Part shown: positions 14,193-21,953 of the stretch, piece after piece
How the letters are laid out: each line of letters starts with the position of its first letter
Numbering within the stretch: the first letter of the stretch is position 1
Assembly (NCBI GenBank): GCA_035536315.1
Contig: DATLOJ010000079.1
Coordinates: 1 to 22,011, forward strand
Length of the DNA stretch: 22,011 bases
Direction: 5' to 3'
Origin: DATLOJ01 sp035536315
GTDB taxonomy: Bacteria > Actinomycetota > CADDZG01 > JAHWKV01
The notes under the pieces: generated by a model
What the model saw: only the letters and a program-made list of their open reading frames with translations
The model's database searches: none
What the model was told of the DNA's origin: nothing
Position numbers and translations under genes: made by a program

Positions 14193-17100
14193 GTTCTATT
14201 CCGTCCTGTGACCGCCCTGGTCAGGTAGAGGATTATCTGCTCAGAGATACCCGGATGTGTGCGCAATAGCGCAAGGACATCTTCGTGCTCGATGGCCAGG
14301 ACCACGGTTTCCCCCTTTGCCCTCAGCGAGTGATCGCGCGGCCCCCTTCCCAGCATCTCGTATTCGCCAACGCTTTCCCCGGGGCCCAGAACGGAGGTCA
14401 CCGACTCTTTTCCGTCAGAGGAGGTAACAACCTCGACCTGGCCGTGGGAGACGACGAACATCTGCGGCGCGGCCTCCTCAGCAACCGCGATTTCGGCACC
14501 GTCCTCGAACCACTCCTCGCTCATCAGCTTTCCAAGGTCGACGAGCTCCTCGTCGTTCAGCGACGAGAAAAGCGGTGAAGCCTTTAGTAGCTCCTGTCTT
14601 TCTCGCCGTATAGCTGCAGGGAGCGAGAGGACGTTGGCAAAGATCCTGTGCGCGCCGCGGATGCCGGCCGGGATCTGCCGCCAGAGGGAGTAGCCGAGAT
14701 AAAGGTAAGTCCCTTTTCCGTATGAGGCATACAGAAGGCCACCCAGGGTAGGAGGCTCCCCGGGGTCGGCAGACCCCAGAAGCGGCACGTATCGCGTGTC
14801 CCATTCGCCGAAGAAGTACATCCCTCTGTCCATGATCCATCTCTCGAAGTCTCCCGCGCCTATCTGGTTTGGCCAGTTGAAGATGCTGTGCTCGGGATGA
14901 AGGATTTCGACGGGGGACTCCTCGATGGTGACCCGGTCGTGAGGTTCGTTGTATCGAAATGGGTAGGGCGCAAACTCACCGTGTTGATAGCCGAAGCCCT
15001 GGTACTGGACGATGAGCGTCCCTCCTGAGCGAACGTATTCGAGGAGCCGTTCAGCCTGAGCTCTCAGCTCGCTCCTTATCAAATACGCATTGGGGCCCAC
15101 GACGATCGCATCAAAGGCACTGAGGTCGAGGTAAGCGAGGTCTTCGTCCGAGATCGTTACGAAGTCGAGGTTGAATGGTCTGAGGGACTTCATGACCTGC
15201 TCCTCGGCCCCCTCGATGTACCCGTAGGTCAACCCCTCCACGAACTGAGCGTCGATGCAGTCGATTCGGACCTGGGAGGGGCTCATGATGAACTCCTCCT
15301 TGATGCAGTTTGTTGCATCGGTTTGCTCCGAGAGGTGAGCCGGACCCATCCACACTGGCGTTAGGTTGAGCGAGTATTCACGCTCGTCAACCGTTATCTG
15401 GTAGGTCGCGAAGTAGCGGTCCGGGTTGATGTTTGCGGGGATCGTTACGGTGTGTCGAATGGTCTGACTCTGATCCCGCTCCAGCTCGACATTCAAGGGG
15501 CCCGGTTCCACTTTCCAGTCCGGCGGGACGGCCAGAGCGAGCTCGCCCTTGATGGAGCCAAGTGTGTTGTTGGCCGCCGCCACCGACAGCTCGAGAACGC
15601 GCGGCTCACCGCCGGCGGCAGGCACAAACTCGTCCTTGGAGTGCGGTTCCAAAGAGATCGGGGGGATCACGGCTACCGGGAGCTCCCGGTAACCGCCTGG
15701 GAATGCCTGACGGAAAAGAGCCGGAGACCGAACGACTAGGCGTCCACCTTCTATCTCGACCTCGCACTCCACTTCCGGAAATCTCAACTCGAACGGGCGC
15801 GCACACGGCTCTCCCGCGGGCCAGCCGTAGGAGTACAGGGTCCTCGGCTGCTCGAGCCAGTAAGGAGTCGTTAGCTGGGCCTGGCGCGGTACATCGATGG
15901 TGAACGCGGCGCTAAAGCCGTCGGCCGAGGATTCGTCCACCTCCTCTTCGGGGTTGGCCCCCCAGTCGTCGGGCATGTCCAATGAGAAGGAGGCTTTATC
16001 CACTGTTACTCCGCCGTTGTTTCGAAGGCGCGCGGACACTTTGAAGCTCTGGCCCGGGAAAACCCGCCCGTCCTCGGTTGTGCATTCCAGCTCTAGTCCC
16101 AGGCAGAGCGCAGCTGCGGACTCGAAGTCGTGTTCTTTCCTCGACAGGTATCTGTCGATCGACTCCCCGGCGGACTGGCCAAGCTCGAGGGAGTGCAGCT
16201 TGGTCCGCGCCTCGCCGAGATGCCCTATTCCCTCTAAGAGGGCTTTAGCTGCAGTGTTCGGCCGCTGCAGTGTGAAAGCATCGAAAGCCTCCTTTGCCGA
16301 CGACGCCGCGTTCTCGAGAACAGCTCGAAGAACCTCGTTTCCGGCCCCCGGGTGGTCGGCCAGGCCGGCAAGGGAGGTGTCGATGCCGTCGAAAAGATCG
16401 TCGGTCCTGTCCCCGACGAGGCTGGAATGCAGTTTGAAGTAATAAAGGAAGTCGCCGGGGGCCGGAAGGTTGCCCATAGCCTGCGTCTTGTGCTCGTTGA
16501 AACCTATCCAGGCCTGTTCCTGAAAAGTTCTCCCCGCGGCCGGATCGAACTCACCGGCGTTGATTCGAACTGCGCCCTGCTGCTCGAGCGACTCGTCGAC
16601 CGCACCAAACGCACCTCCGCTTTGACCGGGAGTCCAGTCGCCCGAACCTGAGTGCAGCAACTTCAGTGGTTGCCATGGCCCCAAGCCATAACCAGTCAGC
16701 TCCGGAAACCTGGTCTCATCAGCGGCAAGGTCGAATGCTTCGTAAGTTGCAATTCCGATTGCCTGGTGGTGGCCGTGTTGATCGAAATCCTTCTCGCCCG
16801 TCCATCTCGAAACGACGATGTGCGGCTGAACCAACCGTATTGCTCGAACGATCTCTCGTATAACCGACTCTCGCCCCCACTTGGATAGAGCCTCCTCTCC
16901 GTTCTTGCTGTAACCGAAATCGAAGAAGGGGCCGAACAAGCACTCCCCACCCCCGCTGCGACGCGCGGCAAGGCTCTCCCAAGTTCGGTAAACGCCGAGG
17001 GCTTCGTCGGAGTAGGAGTTGAGCCGGTTCTGTCCACCTTCCCCGCGGGTTGCCGACCAGTACACGACCCTCAGGCCAAGCTTTCTTTCGAGGTAGGTCA

Positions 17101-17218
17101 TGAACCCAACATCCTCGTCGTCGGGATGCGCGCCAACGTGCAACACCGCGGCGGCGTTTGGCAACCCCTTCAATCGATAGAAGAGGTCTAACGTGCTTTC
17201 GTCTGAGCTGATCAGCAT
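14189..17218 (-). CDS. PIG-L/LmbE deacetylase fused to beta-sandwich, GATase-like and cyclic-nucleotide-binding domains
   Basis: This 1009-residue protein is a rare fusion. Residues 20-280 are a PIG-L zinc hydrolase: 'GAHPDDED' at 29-36 with His31 and Asp34, and 'DQHGHHQA' at 146-153 in place of HPDH. Residues about 380-630 look like two NEW3-type Ig-like beta domains. Residues about 670-860 resemble a ThuA/class I amidotransferase-like Rossmann domain ('FDAIVVGPNAYL', 'LLEYVRSGGTLIVQYQG'). Residues 878-1000 are a CRP-like cNMP-binding domain whose phosphate-binding cassette 'GEYEMLGRGPRDHSLRA' keeps Gly951-Glu952 and Arg961. There is no signal peptide, so it is likely cytosolic. It is first in the operon and overlaps the BshA-like start. 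It may be a nucleotide-regulated amidase acting on thiol conjugates; this is inference. Confidence 0.85.
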   Translation of the reverse strand: MLISSDESTLDLFYRLKGLPNAAAVLHVGAHPDDEDVGFMTYLERKLGLRVVYWSATRGEGGQNRLNSYSDEALGVYRTWESLAARRSGGGECLFGPFFDFGYSKNGEEALSKWGRESVIREIVRAIRLVQPHIVVSRWTGEKDFDQHGHHQAIGIATYEAFDLAADETRFPELTGYGLGPWQPLKLLHSGSGDWTPGQSGGAFGAVDESLEQQGAVRINAGEFDPAAGRTFQEQAWIGFNEHKTQAMGNLPAPGDFLYYFKLHSSLVGDRTDDLFDGIDTSLAGLADHPGAGNEVLRAVLENAASSAKEAFDAFTLQRPNTAAKALLEGIGHLGEARTKLHSLELGQSAGESIDRYLSRKEHDFESAAALCLGLELECTTEDGRVFPGQSFKVSARLRNNGGVTVDKASFSLDMPDDWGANPEEEVDESSADGFSAAFTIDVPRQAQLTTPYWLEQPRTLYSYGWPAGEPCARPFELRFPEVECEVEIEGGRLVVRSPALFRQAFPGGYRELPVAVIPPISLEPHSKDEFVPAAGGEPRVLELSVAAANNTLGSIKGELALAVPPDWKVEPGPLNVELERDQSQTIRHTVTIPANINPDRYFATYQITVDEREYSLNLTPVWMGPAHLSEQTDATNCIKEEFIMSPSQVRIDCIDAQFVEGLTYGYIEGAEEQVMKSLRPFNLDFVTISDEDLAYLDLSAFDAIVVGPNAYLIRSELRAQAERLLEYVRSGGTLIVQYQGFGYQHGEFAPYPFRYNEPHDRVTIEESPVEILHPEHSIFNWPNQIGAGDFERWIMDRGMYFFGEWDTRYVPLLGSADPGEPPTLGGLLYASYGKGTYLYLGYSLWRQIPAGIRGAHRIFANVLSLPAAIRRERQELLKASPLFSSLNDEELVDLGKLMSEEWFEDGAEIAVAEEAAPQMFVVSHGQVEVVTSSDGKESVTSVLGPGESVGEYEMLGRGPRDHSLRAKGETVVLAIEHEDVLALLRTHPGISEQIILYLTRAVTGRNRT

Positions 17219-17248
17219 GGTCGTTTAACTTTTGACCCCGCGTTCGAG

Positions 17249-17292
17249 CGGTCAAGGGATGTCATCGGCAGAAATCTTGAACCGCTTGACCG
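17249..17292. repeat. 8-bp inverted repeat in a divergent promoter region
   Basis: CGGTCAAG (17249-17256) and CTTGACCG (17285-17292) are exact inverted copies 28 bases apart, between the thiol operon and the cupin gene. The arms overlap candidate promoter elements for both directions, so a shared operator is possible. Such a repeat could also arise from two opposed TTGAC-type boxes. Confidence 0.45.
17262..17289 (-). promoter_or_regulatory. Possible sigma-WhiG/FliA-class promoter of the thiol operon
   Basis: Read on the minus strand, TCAA (17289-17286), a 16-base spacer and GCCGATGA (17269-17262) resemble the WhiG/FliA class, with one mismatch in each box. The expected transcript would begin about 35 bases before the ATG at 17218. 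The same TCAA-N16/17-GCCGATRA arrangement precedes the RsiG gene. The call is tentative because each box carries a mismatch. Confidence 0.3.
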
Positions 17293-17304
17293 TTGGACTA
17301 GAGT
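17277..17304 (+). promoter_or_regulatory. Putative sigma-70-type promoter of the cupin gene
   Basis: TTGAAC (17277-17282), a 16-base spacer and TAGAGT (17299-17304) form a plausible housekeeping promoter. It would give a leader of about 50 bases to the TTG at 17365. The -35 region overlaps the inverted repeat. Confidence 0.45.
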
Positions 17305-17350
17305 TCCATTCCGGCGGCCGGACCCTCCGTGCCCCAATCCGATCCACGCC

Positions 17351-17357
17351 AAGGGGG
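17351..17357 (+). promoter_or_regulatory. Ribosome-binding site of the cupin gene
   Basis: AAGGGGG lies 7 bases before the in-frame TTG at 17365 and continues as GTGA, a close match to the anti-Shine-Dalgarno complement. It favours TTG 17365 over the upstream GTG at 17329, which has no such site. Confidence 0.55.
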
Positions 17358-17364
17358 TGAGCAA

Positions 17365-17835
17365 TTGGGTAGCGATTCGTTCAAGCCCATCGTCGCAAGG
17401 CTCGGCGACCATTCGATGGACAACATCGCACCGGCCGACAACCCGGAAGACAGCTTCGACGGTGGGTGGACGCTGTTTTGGGCTACGGGAAACTCGTCGA
17501 CCTCTGCTATCTACTCCGAGATTGAACCCGGAAAACAGATCGGTCCTCATGCAGATTCCGCTGAGGAGATTTTCCTCGTTCTCGAGGGGGAGGTGGAGGC
17601 AACAGTGGGCGGAGCAACGGTAAGCCTGGAGCCGGGCATGCTGATTGTCTTTCCTGCGATGGCCGTGCACTCAACGCGCAACGTCGGAGCAACGAGAAGC
17701 CGCCACATTGGGTTCATGGGAGGCAACACGGTGGTGACCACCTTCCCGGAGGGGCCCGTCCTTCCGTTCAACACCCAGGTTCTGGGCACCCCACCTCCTG
17801 ACGTCGCCGCGAGTCTCGGATACAAGAAGCCCTGA
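17365..17835 (+). CDS. Single-domain cupin protein
   Basis: The 156-residue protein has one double-stranded beta-helix domain. Cupin motif 1 reads 'GPHADSAEEIFLVLEGE' (60-76) with metal-type residues His62, Asp64 (in place of the second His) and Glu68. Motif 2 is 'PGMLIVFPAMAVHSTRN' (90-106) with His102. The fourth ligand is thus likely kept, and a metal-binding enzyme or sensor is possible. Small cupins have many roles, from dioxygenases to isomerases, and the sequence alone does not choose. The gene diverges from the thiol operon across a repeat-containing region and may share its regulation. A longer form from GTG 17329 would add 12 residues. Confidence 0.8.
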   Translation: MGSDSFKPIVARLGDHSMDNIAPADNPEDSFDGGWTLFWATGNSSTSAIYSEIEPGKQIGPHADSAEEIFLVLEGEVEATVGGATVSLEPGMLIVFPAMAVHSTRNVGATRSRHIGFMGGNTVVTTFPEGPVLPFNTQVLGTPPPDVAASLGYKKP

Positions 17836-17862
17836 GCAAAGGCTGTGCTCCGGGCGTCCTAA

Positions 17863-17874
17863 AGGCTTAAGCCT
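17863..17874. repeat. 12-bp perfect palindrome at a convergent gene end
   Basis: AGGCTTAAGCCT is self-complementary and spans the stop codon of the minus-strand decarboxylase, 28 bases after the cupin stop. It has no loop and no following T-tract, so it is not a clear terminator. A weak 5-bp hairpin (GAGCA/TGCTC) lies beside it at about 17834-17850. Confidence 0.3.
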
Positions 17875-20011
17875 CTATCTCCGCTAGGGCTTCGGCAGCG
17901 GTGCGTCTGTAGAGATCCTCGAGAACGTTCACGAACGAACCTCCCGGCGTTTCTGCCACCCACGGGTCGAGAACTACCGAACGCAAGATTGTGACCCTCT
18001 TTCCAGCCCCTTTGAGCCCGAGCCTCTTCTTGTACCCCTCGACGAACTGCTCGCCGTAGTCGGCTGCATCTATCGCCGTGGTGCTGAGAATCAAGTCGTA
18101 ACCGTAGATGTCCTCTCCCGGATTGATGCTCAGCCGGTCGTAAATCGCCTGGTTCAGTCGGTTAGTCATCTCGAGGTTGGTATTCACCTTGCCGGCCTTG
18201 TCTTTGAAGTTGAAGGCATAGGCAATGATGTTGAGATCCGGCCCAAGCTCGGCGAGAAAATCTCTGGCCTCCTTGTCCTGCAGGATCTCGTCGTAGGTTT
18301 GGCGGTCGATCCGCTCCTTCATGAATTTCAGGTCCTTGGCGATGTCCTTGCCTGCTACCTCCGCAGGCAGACGTGAAACTGGAACGACAAAGAACTGATC
18401 GTCTTCGCCGAACATTGTGAGCAACCTCACGTACAGCTTTTCGCAAGCGAACAACGCCTGAGCCATGATTCGGCCGTACCCGCTTTGTGTAGGCCGCACC
18501 ACTCTGTGGCTGAGGTAAACGGACGCAGCTGCCGCGCCGGGTTTGGATCCTTCTATTCCGTAGATCCCGACCGTGGGTTCTGCGTCACCGTGGAAGATCA
18601 CCGGTGCGCTGAAAGTCACGAGGTCGCGCATCGCAGAGTTCCTGTAGCAAAGGGCTCCTGCGGGGTATGGGATGTAACCGGACTTGTGTGGGTCGATGGT
18701 GATCGAGTCCGTCTTTCCCATCGCGGCCAGTTGCCTTGCCGAGTATGCGCTCAACGATGGGGTGATCTCCTTTGTGAACTCCACGCGGTCTCCCATCTCC
18801 GCATCCGTTCTGATCAGCGACGCGAAGTAGCCTCCCCACGCGGCGTCGGTATGTATGGGGAAGTCCAGCCCTTGTGCGCGGTACTTCTCGCGCAGCTCGA
18901 GCACATCCTCGACGGAGTCGATCGCGCTTTCCTCTGTGCTTCCGACAACAACGACGACCTCGTATACCGGGCGCTGTTCATCCAGAAATCCCTTGAGGAG
19001 AGAATCCAGCGCATCGACGTCCTGCCGGGCGTCTGGGTCGACGGGTACATTGACCAGGTTGCTCGCACCGAGGCCAAGCACCGCTGCAGCCTTGGGCCAT
19101 GAGTAGTGTTTTGTTCCGGGCGTCAGGAAGACCGGGCTCGCCTTGAGGCCGCCGAGATACCTTCGCGAGAACTCGTGCCACCCAAGCGATTGCACCGAGT
19201 GTGCATTGATCGCGTCGGTAAGCGTCTGCCTGGAGATTCCGAACTCCTCCTCCAGCCGGCGCGGCAAATCGAGAATCCCGTCGACATCCAGATTCATTGC
19301 CGTCCAAAGGTCGGCTCCCAGTAACTTGGCCGCGTCGCCCTTGGGAGTCGTTACCTCGAGCTTGGCTGCGGCCTTCAGTGATTCTTCAGAACCGAGGGCC
19401 GCCTGAAGGGAAACAGGCCACCATTTGAGATTGCGGGCCGCCCACACTGCCTCTATGTTGGCGACTGTTCCACCCGACGTTATGTGTCCCCACGGCCTGA
19501 TGGGTTCGTCCTTGCGAAGGCCATATCCGAGCATCTTGCATAGCTCGTCGCCTACAGTTATCTCCATCAGGGTGGTGGTAGTCGAAGCCTCGAATGCAAC
19601 GTTGTTCGAGTTGTAGAGCATGGCTGCGAAATAGCCGAGGACGCTGGGAAGAGTCAGGTCCCAGTTCATGTGGCCCTGGTATCGCATACTGAAGAAAGGG
19701 ACCGACTTTTTGAGCATCCCCAGCATCATGCGGAACTGCTCCTTTAGGTTCCCCATGCCGGCCAAGTACTCCGCGGAGTTCTTGGTCTCCTCGTTGATGT
19801 GAGAGGGGTCGTCCGGATGAAAGTTGCGCCGCCAAAAGACGTGGTCTCTGATGGCCTCGACGACGAGCTTTTCGAACTCCTCCGCGTTTTCAGCCTTCGG
19901 CCCAAGGAACCACGACTCAACGGCTCCCGGTGTGAAGTAAGAGGCGGGGCCGGACAGAGTTTCTTTTGCCCTGCGCACGGCGGCGGTTTGTTTGACAGGC
20001 TCTGTAGTCAT
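17867..20011 (-). CDS. Group II PLP-dependent decarboxylase, tyrosine decarboxylase-like
   Basis: The 714-residue enzyme resembles bacterial tyrosine decarboxylases such as those of Enterococcus and Lactobacillus. 'MRYQGHMNWDLTLPSVLGYFAAMLYNSNNVAFE' (109-141, shortened here) lies in the region where those enzymes read like 'YNGHMNsDllmPa.LaYF.amLYNpNNVa'. 'TSGGTVAN' (178-185) holds the PLP phosphate, His302 should stack on the ring, Asp389 in 'TDAAWGG' contacts the pyridine nitrogen, and Lys443 in 'DPHKSGYIPYPAG' forms the Schiff base. It is about 90 residues longer than the typical 620. The substrate may be tyrosine, another aromatic amino acid or glutamate. No amino acid/amine antiporter is adjacent, unlike acid-resistance loci. 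ATG at 20011 with a strong ribosome-binding site; it stands alone. Confidence 0.85.
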   Translation of the reverse strand: MTTEPVKQTAAVRRAKETLSGPASYFTPGAVESWFLGPKAENAEEFEKLVVEAIRDHVFWRRNFHPDDPSHINEETKNSAEYLAGMGNLKEQFRMMLGMLKKSVPFFSMRYQGHMNWDLTLPSVLGYFAAMLYNSNNVAFEASTTTTLMEITVGDELCKMLGYGLRKDEPIRPWGHITSGGTVANIEAVWAARNLKWWPVSLQAALGSEESLKAAAKLEVTTPKGDAAKLLGADLWTAMNLDVDGILDLPRRLEEEFGISRQTLTDAINAHSVQSLGWHEFSRRYLGGLKASPVFLTPGTKHYSWPKAAAVLGLGASNLVNVPVDPDARQDVDALDSLLKGFLDEQRPVYEVVVVVGSTEESAIDSVEDVLELREKYRAQGLDFPIHTDAAWGGYFASLIRTDAEMGDRVEFTKEITPSLSAYSARQLAAMGKTDSITIDPHKSGYIPYPAGALCYRNSAMRDLVTFSAPVIFHGDAEPTVGIYGIEGSKPGAAAASVYLSHRVVRPTQSGYGRIMAQALFACEKLYVRLLTMFGEDDQFFVVPVSRLPAEVAGKDIAKDLKFMKERIDRQTYDEILQDKEARDFLAELGPDLNIIAYAFNFKDKAGKVNTNLEMTNRLNQAIYDRLSINPGEDIYGYDLILSTTAIDAADYGEQFVEGYKKRLGLKGAGKRVTILRSVVLDPWVAETPGGSFVNVLEDLYRRTAAEALAEIEA

Positions 20012-20017
20012 TGGACG

Positions 20018-20025
20018 TCCTCCCC
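20018..20025 (-). promoter_or_regulatory. Strong ribosome-binding site of the PLP decarboxylase
   Basis: GGGGAGGA on the minus strand lies about 6 bases before the ATG at 20011 and confirms that start. Confidence 0.6.
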
Positions 20026-20033
20026 AATTAAGT

Positions 20034-20063
20034 TTGTATTTCCGGCCATGTGGACGGAGTCAA
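20034..20063 (-). promoter_or_regulatory. Putative promoter of the PLP decarboxylase
   Basis: On the minus strand, TTGACT (20063-20058), an 18-base spacer and ATACAA (20039-20034) resemble a housekeeping promoter. The expected transcript has a short leader that includes the ribosome-binding site. Confidence 0.4.
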
Positions 20064-20139
20064 ATGAGATGAGTGCGCAGTATATGAGGTGTGAAATCAG
20101 TGGCCGAGAGGCAACTGGGGGTCTGGAAGTGGCGCTCAC

Positions 20140-20868
20140 TTGCTGATCGGATTTGTCTCCGACCCGCATGCGAACCTGCCTGCTTTGGAGGCCGTGCTGA
20201 AGGACGTGCGCACGGTTAGTCCCGATATGGTCGTGTGCCTCGGCGACCTTGTCGGCTACGGCCCTTTCCCGAACGAGACCGTTGCGGCGGTGACCGCGGA
20301 GGCAACACAGATACTGGCCGGGAACCACGACCTAGCCGTGACTGGAGAGATCGACCCGGAAACGTTCAACTCATACGCGAAGGCAGCTATCGATTGGACC
20401 GCCAGCGCCCTGACGCCTGATAACACGGCGCTGCTTAGGGGCTTTGAACCAACGGCGATATTTCGTGATCACATGCTTGCGCATGGTTCCCCCCGGCGGC
20501 CGGCGGATGAGTACATCGTGTCGGTAAATGAGGCACATGAGAATTTCAAGGACTCCCATTTCGAAACGGCCTTCGTGGGTCATACCCACCAACCCGCAGC
20601 ATTCTTGTTGCGAGATGACGACGTTGTTTCCTTGCGCCCCGTGCCGGGGGAAGAGCTTGCAGTTGGGAGTTCGAGAGCAATCTTGAATCCGGGATCTGTG
20701 GGTCAGCCTCGCGATGGCGATCCAAGAGCCTCCTGGGGCGTTTGGGATGAGGAATCGAGAAACTTCACTGTACGAAAGGTGGAATACCCGATAGAGCAAA
20801 CTCAAGCCGCAATCTTGCAAGCCGGCCTGCCTGAGCTCTTGGCCTGGCGCCTGGGCGAGGGGCGCTGA
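20140..20868 (+). CDS. Calcineurin-like metallophosphoesterase (YfcE-type)
   Basis: The 242-residue protein has the dinuclear metal motifs in order: 'SDPHAN' with Asp8 and His10, 'GDLVGYGP' with Asp36, 'GNHD' with Asn62 and His63, 'AHGSP' with His115, and 'GHTHQP' with His148 and His150. The family hydrolyses phosphomono- or diesters; the substrate is unknown. The usual 'DIHGN' reads 'DPHAN' here. The TTG at 20140 is the best start because the reading frame is closed by a stop at 20092 with no ATG between, and the family's N-terminus ('MxIGxxSD') fits exactly. It is followed by an aminopeptidase gene with a one-base overlap, so the two are co-transcribed. Confidence 0.88.
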   Translation: MLIGFVSDPHANLPALEAVLKDVRTVSPDMVVCLGDLVGYGPFPNETVAAVTAEATQILAGNHDLAVTGEIDPETFNSYAKAAIDWTASALTPDNTALLRGFEPTAIFRDHMLAHGSPRRPADEYIVSVNEAHENFKDSHFETAFVGHTHQPAAFLLRDDDVVSLRPVPGEELAVGSSRAILNPGSVGQPRDGDPRASWGVWDEESRNFTVRKVEYPIEQTQAAILQAGLPELLAWRLGEGR

Positions 20869-21953
20869 TGCTGGAGGTCGACAAGTTCGCCAACCTTCTA
20901 GCCGGCTACTGCGTGGAAGTGGAAAGCGGGATGACCGTACTGGTCAACGGGCCCGCCCAGGCAGAGCCTCTCTTCGTCGCTCTTCAGGCGGCGATTCTGG
21001 AGAAGAGCGCATGGCCGCTTCTGCGCCCGAGATTCGCAGCCGAGGGTGACATGTACCTTCGAGCAGCCAGCGGAGAGCAACTCGAATCCCCCTCACCCGC
21101 AGACCTCGCCAGTCTGGAGAAGGTGGATCGAGTTATCGACATAGGCTGGGTGACTCCTCACCTGGCCGAGCCGCCCCCGTCAGGATTGGTCGAAAAGTTT
21201 GCGCGGTCGAGGGCTCAGATTTCTCGCCTGCTGAGGAGCCGCCCGTACTGCATTACCTTTTGGCCAACCGAATACGCGGCAGAGCGTGCCGGCATGTCGC
21301 TTCCCGAACTCGAGGAGTTCGTTGCACAGGGACTCTTTCTGGGGGCCGACGATCCCGCAGCCGAGTGGGTGCGGCTCCGAGAAACCCAGCAGCGGATTGC
21401 CGACCGTCTCATGGAAGCGGATGAGCTTCGAATCGAGGCTGAAGGTACCGATCTCTCTTTGAGAGTCGGGGGCCGGACCTGGATCAACTCTGATGGAAAG
21501 CGCAACATGCCGAGCGGCGAGGTGTTCACGGGACCAATCGAGAACTCGGTCAACGGAGTCGTTCGTTTCTCGATTCCGGCCTCTCCGCCTCGAATGTCGG
21601 TCCCCCCGATCGTGGGAATCACGCTTCGCTTCAAGGACGGGGTCGTAACCGAGGCCACCGCCGACGAGGGCGAGGAGCTATTGCTGAAGATGCTCGACAC
21701 CGACGACGGCTCCCGCCTTCTTGGTGAGGTTGGAATCGGAACGAACTTTGGAATCGATCGTGCGATCGGGGTGACGCTCTTCGACGAGAAAATAGGGGGC
21801 ACCATTCACCTGGCTCTCGGCCAGAGCTACCCAGAAACCGGGGGCCTGAACACCTCCCTAGTCCACTGGGACCTGATCTGCGACCTGCGCCCCGGAGGCC
21901 GCCTGACCGCCGACGGCACCCCCCTACAAGAAAACGGCAAGTTCCTCTTCTAA
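20868..21953 (+). CDS. M29-family (AmpS/AmpT-type) metallo-aminopeptidase
   Basis: The 361-residue cytosolic enzyme should remove N-terminal residues from peptides using two metal ions. The residues recalled as ligands in the thermophilic M29 family are all seen: Glu218 in 'NMPSGEVFTGP', Glu287 in 'LGEVGIGTN', His314 and Tyr321 in 'HLALGQSYP', and His333 and Asp335 in 'SLVHWDLICDLR'. Length is slightly below the usual of about 400-410, mainly in the N-terminal half. ATG at 20868 overlaps the upstream stop (TGATG). The last 58 bases of the window after its stop hold no recognisable gene. Confidence 0.9.
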   Translation: MLEVDKFANLLAGYCVEVESGMTVLVNGPAQAEPLFVALQAAILEKSAWPLLRPRFAAEGDMYLRAASGEQLESPSPADLASLEKVDRVIDIGWVTPHLAEPPPSGLVEKFARSRAQISRLLRSRPYCITFWPTEYAAERAGMSLPELEEFVAQGLFLGADDPAAEWVRLRETQQRIADRLMEADELRIEAEGTDLSLRVGGRTWINSDGKRNMPSGEVFTGPIENSVNGVVRFSIPASPPRMSVPPIVGITLRFKDGVVTEATADEGEELLLKMLDTDDGSRLLGEVGIGTNFGIDRAIGVTLFDEKIGGTIHLALGQSYPETGGLNTSLVHWDLICDLRPGGRLTADGTPLQENGKFLF

